Shown here: in pieces, positions 60,414-64,000 of the stretch
Layout of the letters: each line of letters begins with the position of its first letter
Numbering within the stretch: the first letter of the stretch is position 1
DNA from: Streptosporangium canum
Lineage (GTDB): Bacteria; Actinomycetota; Actinomycetes; Streptosporangiales; Streptosporangiaceae
Assembly (NCBI RefSeq): GCF_900113865.1
Contig: NZ_FOQY01000008.1
Span: forward strand, 239,496 to 303,495
Direction: 5' to 3'
Length of the DNA stretch: 64,000 nucleotides
The notes under the pieces: model-generated
Told to the model about the DNA's origin: nothing
What the model saw: only the letters and a program-made list of their open reading frames with translations
Databases searched by the model: none
Position numbers and translations under genes: made by a program

Positions 60414-61172
60414 TCAGACCTGCTCGGCGACCGCCTGTCGCAGGGCGTTGCCGAGCCCCTCCGTCCTGGCCGGCGGCATGCGGTCCTTCAGCGCCGTCAC
60501 ACTCACCGCGGCGACCGGGGCTGTCTTGCCCATGAAGACGGGTGCCGCGACGCAGCGCACGCCGGGCTCGTTCTCCTCCAGGTCCAGCGCGTAGCCCCGC
60601 TCCCGGATCTGGGCCAGGTGCGCGGCCAGCTTGGCCGGGTTCGTGATCGTGCTGCGGGTCCGGGCCGTGAGCGGGCCGTATCTCTCCGCCCACGCCCTGA
60701 TCGCCTCGTCGGTCGGATAGGTCCAGGCCAGCAGCGCCTTGCCCACGCCCGTGCAGTGCGCGGCATTGCGCCCGCCCACGACCGAGGTCATCGTGATCGA
60801 TCGCACCGCCTCGACCTTGTCCAGGTAGACGACCTCCGCTCCGTCGAGCATGGCCATGTGCACGGTCTCGGAGAACTCGTTGCTCAGCCGCAGCAGAAGA
60901 GGGTGGATGATGGTGCGCAGGTCCATGGTCTCGTAGAACCTGAAGGCCGTGGCGAGCATCTCGGTGCCGAGGAAGTAGGGTCCGCTGGGCTCGGGCTGTG
61001 CGGCGAACCCGCGGTGCTTCAGCGCGCTGAGGAGGCGGTGGAGTGAGCTCTTGGGCAGTCCGAGCCGGGTAGCCAGCTCGTCGAGGGTCACTCCCCTGCT
61101 GTGCTTGCCGATCTCCTGCAGGATCAGCAGGGCGCGATCGACGCTTCCCACCGGTGACTGGGCCTCACCCAT
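60414..61172 (-). CDS. IclR family transcriptional regulator
   Basis: IclR regulator, 252 residues. The N-terminal winged HTH is SVDRALLILQEIGKHSRGVT then LDELATRLGLPKSSLHRLLS. The C-terminal effector domain has MAMLDGAEVVYLDKVEA, HCTGVGKALLAW and GVRCVAAPVFMG, where the Cys-x-Ala-x-P segment is near the effector pocket. The start has GAGGAGAA upstream. Its own promoter carries paired copies of the motif found at five other nearby promoters, so it is very likely the local and autogenous regulator. The effector is unknown, perhaps a sugar acid. Confidence 0.9.
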   Translation of the reverse strand: MGEAQSPVGSVDRALLILQEIGKHSRGVTLDELATRLGLPKSSLHRLLSALKHRGFAAQPEPSGPYFLGTEMLATAFRFYETMDLRTIIHPLLLRLSNEFSETVHMAMLDGAEVVYLDKVEAVRSITMTSVVGGRNAAHCTGVGKALLAWTYPTDEAIRAWAERYGPLTARTRSTITNPAKLAAHLAQIRERGYALDLEENEPGVRCVAAPVFMGKTAPVAAVSVTALKDRMPPARTEGLGNALRQAVAEQV

Positions 61173-61188
61173 AGATTCTCCTCGCCTA

Positions 61189-61223
61189 TTCCGAATAATG
61201 GAATGCTATAGCGTTATACGGAA
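61189..61223 (-). promoter_or_regulatory. Paired IclR-type operators before iclR
   Basis: TTCCGAATAATGGAA (61189-61203) and TAGCGTTATACGGAA (61209-61223) start 20 bp apart, the same geometry as at the other promoters. They begin 16 bp upstream of the iclR start. Confidence 0.72.
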
Positions 61224-61546
61224 CCCTTGCCACTTTCTGAGGGAGAAATCGGGAGGGGCCGCTGTCATATTCCGGACACGCGCCGGGCGTGCGGTCCATT
61301 CGGAGCTCCGCATGCTCGGAGCCTCGCGTCCCCGGCCGTCGGCCTGGCCGTTATCGCCTACGGTATCGAGATCATCACCGGTCCGCCGCCGCGGTGCGCC
61401 GAAAGGACGCGTGGATCGGTCCGGCGTGCGGCCTCCTCCATCCTCGTCGAGGAGTGGTCGCAAACGCGATCACGGCTTGAGGGCCGGCCGGCCTTCGGGC
61501 CGCCGCGGTCTTGGGAACGCATCACCGTACCGTGACGCTCCCGATC
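61224..61546. other. Intergenic region, 323 bp
   Basis: This spacer lies between the iclR promoter and the end of the second PadR gene. Short open frames exist on both strands, but none has a ribosome-binding site with recognisable content. No strong hairpin was seen. Confidence 0.3.
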
Positions 61547-62077
61547 TCAGCCGTCGCTCTCCAGTAGGGCGAGAGTGTCACGTAGCCAGCGGATCTCGGC
61601 GCGGCTGGTGGCGGTGGCGATGGTGAACAGCCCCTGCCGGAACGGGTCGTCGAAGTCGGCGGCGCGCAGGGGGCGGTCGCCGTCCCAGAAGAAGCTGGCC
61701 GGCTGGGTGAGGAAGGTCAGCCGGCGGCGCAGGACCGTCGCCTGCTCGGCCGGGTCGCGGAGGTGGCGCAGGAAGGCCAGCAGGGTGAACCAGCGGTTCT
61801 CGTCGGTGAGGAACAACTCCTCCGGCTCGCGCAGCCGGCGCAGCAGTTCTCCGCGTCCGGCGGGGCTGAGGGTCAGCACGTGGCGGGGAGCGGCGAGGGT
61901 GCCCGGCTGGAGGTCGCGACCGAGCAGCCCGGCGCGTTCGAGGCGTTTGATCGCCGGATAGAGCGTGCCGTCGGCGATCGGCCGCACGTGGCCGGTCAGC
62001 GCGGCGATGCGTTTGCGCAGCTCGTAACCGTGCAGCGGCTCGTCGTGCAGGAATCCGAGGATGGCCAGCTCCAACAT
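61547..62077 (-). CDS. PadR family transcriptional regulator
   Basis: Winged-helix repressor, 176 residues. LELAILGFLHDEPLHGYELR starts the HTH, GTLYPAIKRLERAGLL holds the recognition helix, and VLTLSPAGRGELL the wing. The C-terminal dimerisation helices are FTLLAFLRHLRDPAEQATVL onward. The ATG at 62077 matches the family start, although TTG and GTG codons lie 6-9 bases upstream. A TATATT box seven bases before the ATG suggests leaderless transcription. An 18-bp palindrome lies just upstream. Confidence 0.88.
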   Translation of the reverse strand: MLELAILGFLHDEPLHGYELRKRIAALTGHVRPIADGTLYPAIKRLERAGLLGRDLQPGTLAAPRHVLTLSPAGRGELLRRLREPEELFLTDENRWFTLLAFLRHLRDPAEQATVLRRRLTFLTQPASFFWDGDRPLRAADFDDPFRQGLFTIATATSRAEIRWLRDTLALLESDG

Positions 62078-62338
62078 GCCCACCAATATAGCTTGCCATC
62101 GATATATATCGATGACTTAGTATACGGCCATCGATGTGTCGAAGAAGGTGATCGCCATCGACCTCCGGGGCACGGGCGGCTGGGGAGTAAGCAAGGTAAC
62201 GACCCTGCTGTTCGAACACCCGGGCAGGTTGCCGTGGCGGTGACACGCCTCTTGACGGCCAGGTCGGCGACCCGCCCGTCAACGGTATTCCAGGTCATGC
62301 CGGGTGCCTCGGATCGGCGGTCGGCATCGGGCCGGGGG
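62078..62338. other. Promoter region and spacer, 261 bp
   Basis: The left end carries the PadR promoter and palindrome. A further CATCGATG half-copy lies at 62130-62137. The remainder, up to the EF-hand gene end, shows no gene. Confidence 0.35.
62098..62115 (-). promoter_or_regulatory. 18-bp perfect palindrome before PadR gene
   Basis: CATCGATATATATCGATG is fully symmetric and lies 20 bp upstream of the PadR start, where it would cover the -10/-35 spacer. It is a likely autoregulatory operator. Confidence 0.7.
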
Positions 62339-62896
62339 TCAGCGGCGGTGCGACATGGGCGGTTCGAAGCGGCCGAACACCCAGGTGCCAGGCGCCTGCG
62401 GGTCGTCACCGGCCCAGAACTGCGTCCAGAGCCGGGTGAACTCCTTCTCGCAGAGATAGCCGTCACCGTCGAGGTCGAGCAGCGGGAAGATCTCGTCGGT
62501 GTCGGTGGCGCAGCCGTTCCACGCCTCGATGAGCCGGTGGTATTCGGCCGAGGAGATCCGCCCGTCGCCGTCCTCGTCGATGGCCTCGAACATCGCCTGG
62601 GCGGTCACGGCGACCGCGTCGGGCATGACCCCCAGCCGGTCGACGACCAGCAGGACCTCCTCCAGAGTGACCTTGTCGTCGCGATCGAGGTCGGAGGCGG
62701 CCAGCAGGGTGGCCCACCAGCCCATCATGATCGAGATCAGCCGGGTGTGATCCACCGAGCCGGGCGCCGCGCCGCGGATCGCGGCCCACCGCGCGGTCAG
62801 TGCCGCGAAGTCCTGTTCTCGCAGGAAACCGTCGCCGTCGGCGTCCATCGCGCCGAACACCCTGCCGACCTTGCTTCGCTGGAACTCACTCGCCAC
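62339..62896 (-). CDS. Four-EF-hand calcium-binding protein
   Basis: Calmodulin-like bacterial protein, 185 residues. There are four EF-hand loops: DADGDGFLREQD, DLDRDDKVTLEE, DEDGDGRISSAE and DLDGDGYLCEKE. All keep Asp/Asn at positions 1, 3 and 5 and Asp or Glu at position 12, so all four could bind calcium. Layout and length resemble calerythrin-type actinomycete proteins. The GTG at 62896 has GGAAGGA upstream; the frame is open for 84 further bases without conservation. The start overlaps the end of gene debris on the same strand. Confidence 0.88.
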   Translation of the reverse strand: MASEFQRSKVGRVFGAMDADGDGFLREQDFAALTARWAAIRGAAPGSVDHTRLISIMMGWWATLLAASDLDRDDKVTLEEVLLVVDRLGVMPDAVAVTAQAMFEAIDEDGDGRISSAEYHRLIEAWNGCATDTDEIFPLLDLDGDGYLCEKEFTRLWTQFWAGDDPQAPGTWVFGRFEPPMSHRR

Positions 62897-63359
62897 GGGT
62901 CTGTCCTTCCAGCCGGTCTGCGCGGACAAGGTAGCGCGGTTCCATGGTGTCCAGACGGCACTCCAGGCGACAATCGCCACTGCGGTCGACTGACGTAACA
63001 GCCGGGTGACGCTCTGGTTGCCTTTGGTGACCAGAGCGGACGATAACCGTCACCGCCGTCGGGCCGTCCCCGGTGGCCAGGATCGTGCCGTCCGGGCTGA
63101 ACGCCACCGAGTTCACCTCGCCGGTGCGCCCGTCCAGTACGGCCCTGCCCGACGTGGCCAAGGTGGCGAGCATGCCCAACCCGGCCAGCCGTCCGGCCAG
63201 CGTGTCGGCCAGCTCGGCGGTGACCTGCTCACGGCCGTAGAACACCTCGGCGTCCACTTCGCCGAACGGTGCCGGCCCCCGATAGGGGCTGCCGCCCGCC
63301 CATCCCGGCGGAGCGGACGCGGCCGTCGTGGGGTAGTGGTGGTGATGCTCGTGACGGAC
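62886..63359 (-). pseudogene. nSTAND/WD40 gene remnant
   Basis: The frame begins with HHHHYPTTAASAPPGWAGG, then PYRGPAPFGEVDAEVFYGRE, the standard entry into an nSTAND1 ATPase domain. After LADTLAGRLAG it jumps to a WD40 blade, VLDGRTGEVNSVAFSPDG then TILATG. The whole NTPase core (Walker A and B) that should lie between is missing, and the blade runs into unrelated sequence. This is an internally deleted and truncated gene. Confidence 0.65.
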
Positions 63360-63498
63360 GCCGGCGACCGTCCAGAAGCAGTCCCCGCAGGTAGGTCAGG
63401 CCCTTGACCCGCTGGTCGGAGCGGGTCAAGGGGGTGACCACCTCAGTAGCGAACGTCTTCAGCCGCTGACGGATGTGAACGAGTTGTTCGGGGGGCAC
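63360..63498 (-). pseudogene. IS701-type transposase N-terminal remnant
   Basis: From a GTG at 63498 the frame reads VPPEQLVHIRQRLKTFATEV, then TPLTRSDQRVKGLTYLRGLL and LDGRR. This corresponds to the conserved N-terminal segment of IS701-family transposases, where the DQR-x-KG-x-x-YLRGL motif precedes the DDE domain. The DDE core and terminal inverted repeats are absent. It is joined directly to the nSTAND remnant. Confidence 0.55.
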
Positions 63499-63563
63499 GC
63501 CCGGATCGAACCACCACCCGGCCAACTCGACCAGCCACAACAGGCTGACCTGAAAAGCACTAA

Positions 63564-64000
63564 CTAGCTGCCGCAGTGTTCGAAGGGGCTGTCGTAGCTG
63601 GAGGAACCGGCCTTGCCGCCCCACTTGACGCACTTGCCGGCCGCCGGCGCGCGCACCGGGCCGGCGTAGTAGGCGAAGCTGCCGCTGTCGGTGGCGCGGG
63701 TCTTGCCCTGCACCTCCAGGTAGGCGGCGGTGGCGGTCGCCGTGCCGATCGAGGTGCTCTTGACGGTGGCCACGCAGTTGTAGCCGTTGGAGCTGTTGTA
63801 CAGCAGGTAGACGGTGCCGGCCGAGCCCAGCGCCGCGGAGTCGACGGTCTCGTAGCCGGCGCCGCAGATCGACTGCGGGGTGTGCGGGTTCGTGCCGCCA
63901 CCGCCGCCGTTGACGTACTGCATGTATCTGGTCCAGTCCCAGTTGGGGCCGGGGTCGGTGTGGTCGTTGCCCGGCACCTCGACGTGGCCGACGATGTGGG
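63564..64000 (-). CDS. N-acetylmuramoyl-L-alanine amidase, C-terminal part (partial)
   Basis: The gene enters from beyond the right edge, so its N-terminus is missing. The visible start HIVGHVEVPGNDHTDPGPNW is the end of an Amidase_2/PGRP zinc domain, with the His of GHVEVPGNDHTDPG as ligand. A linker NGGGGGTN is followed by a beta-rich C-terminal domain with Cys pairs (SICGAGYETVDSAALGS, NCVATVKSTS, FEHCGS), probably a secreted cell-wall-targeting module. It hydrolyses the bond between muramic acid and the stem peptide. Confidence 0.82.
   Translation of the reverse strand, partial: HIVGHVEVPGNDHTDPGPNWDWTRYMQYVNGGGGGTNPHTPQSICGAGYETVDSAALGSAGTVYLLYNSSNGYNCVATVKSTSIGTATATAAYLEVQGKTRATDSGSFAYYAGPVRAPAAGKCVKWGGKAGSSSYDSPFEHCGS

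Overview
The window is high-GC DNA with actinomycete gene content: an F420-dependent oxidoreductase, separate lnt and polyprenol-phosphate-mannose synthase genes, a HelD-type helicase, a snapalysin, a streptogrisin-like protease, an Spo0M-like protein, a LAL regulator, PadR and Lrp regulators, and frequent GTG/TTG starts. A member of the Streptosporangiales (Streptosporangium or Nonomuraea type) fits best. That placement is inferred from gene content and style, not from a marker gene.

Layout. 1-1.4 kb: the 3' part of a sensor histidine kinase and an Lrp/AsnC regulator. 1.5-8.2 kb (minus strand): a six-gene sugar operon made of a ROK repressor, a solute-binding lipoprotein, two ABC permeases, a GH4 6-phospho-glycosidase and a BadF-type sugar kinase. 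The last three junctions are 4-bp GTGA overlaps, and one near-perfect ROK operator lies in front. 8.4-14.7 kb: a HelD helicase, lnt, polyprenol-phosphate mannose synthase, FxsA and an SRPBCC protein. 14.8-21.1 kb: a PadR-FAD monooxygenase pair, a multicopper oxidase, an MFS exporter behind three abutting 16-bp repeats, and a GNAT gene coupled to the 3' relic of a lost FAD oxidase. 21.2-41.3 kb: secreted proteases of four families (M7, S1, M4, S8), Spo0M, an F420 enzyme, a BBE-type FAD oxidase with a LAL regulator, and a large secreted phosphodiester glycosidase-phosphoesterase.

41.4-61.2 kb is a catabolic island. A TrmB/LuxR-like regulator precedes a UPF0261-PEP hydrolase-cupin operon, whose first two genes correspond to the two halves of the plant Tm-1 protein. 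From 45.5 kb onward, six promoters carry the same pseudo-palindrome, TTCCG-N5-CGGAA. At three of them a second clear copy lies exactly 20 bp away; at the other three only a degenerate or half copy sits at that distance. One of the six promoters is that of the local iclR gene. The set covers a D-threonine-aldolase-like/SDR/GlcD/GlcF operon, a FAA hydrolase/MDR/GH4/amidohydrolase operon, a secreted GH114 polygalactosaminidase, an ABC importer, and an SMP-30 lactonase. Read together this looks like an IclR regulon that degrades an extracellular galactosamine-type or related polymer, imports the products, and oxidises the sugar acids to pyruvate plus glycolate or lactate for GlcDF.

The most unusual feature is that two of these operons begin with short open stubs. 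One is a 50-codon copy of the start of a GH4 gene. The other is a 56-codon ORF resembling the start of the FAA hydrolase gene. Each sits behind an intact operator and ribosome-binding site, and its stop codon overlaps the start of the next gene by 4 bp. They look like decapitated paralogues reused as regulated leader cistrons. A 12-codon mini-ORF does the same in front of the MDR gene.

61.5-64 kb: a second PadR regulator behind an 18-bp perfect palindrome, a four-EF-hand calcium-binding protein, fused debris of an nSTAND/WD40 gene and an IS701-type transposase, and the 3' end of a secreted N-acetylmuramoyl-L-alanine amidase that runs off the window. I saw no tRNA, rRNA or CRISPR array.
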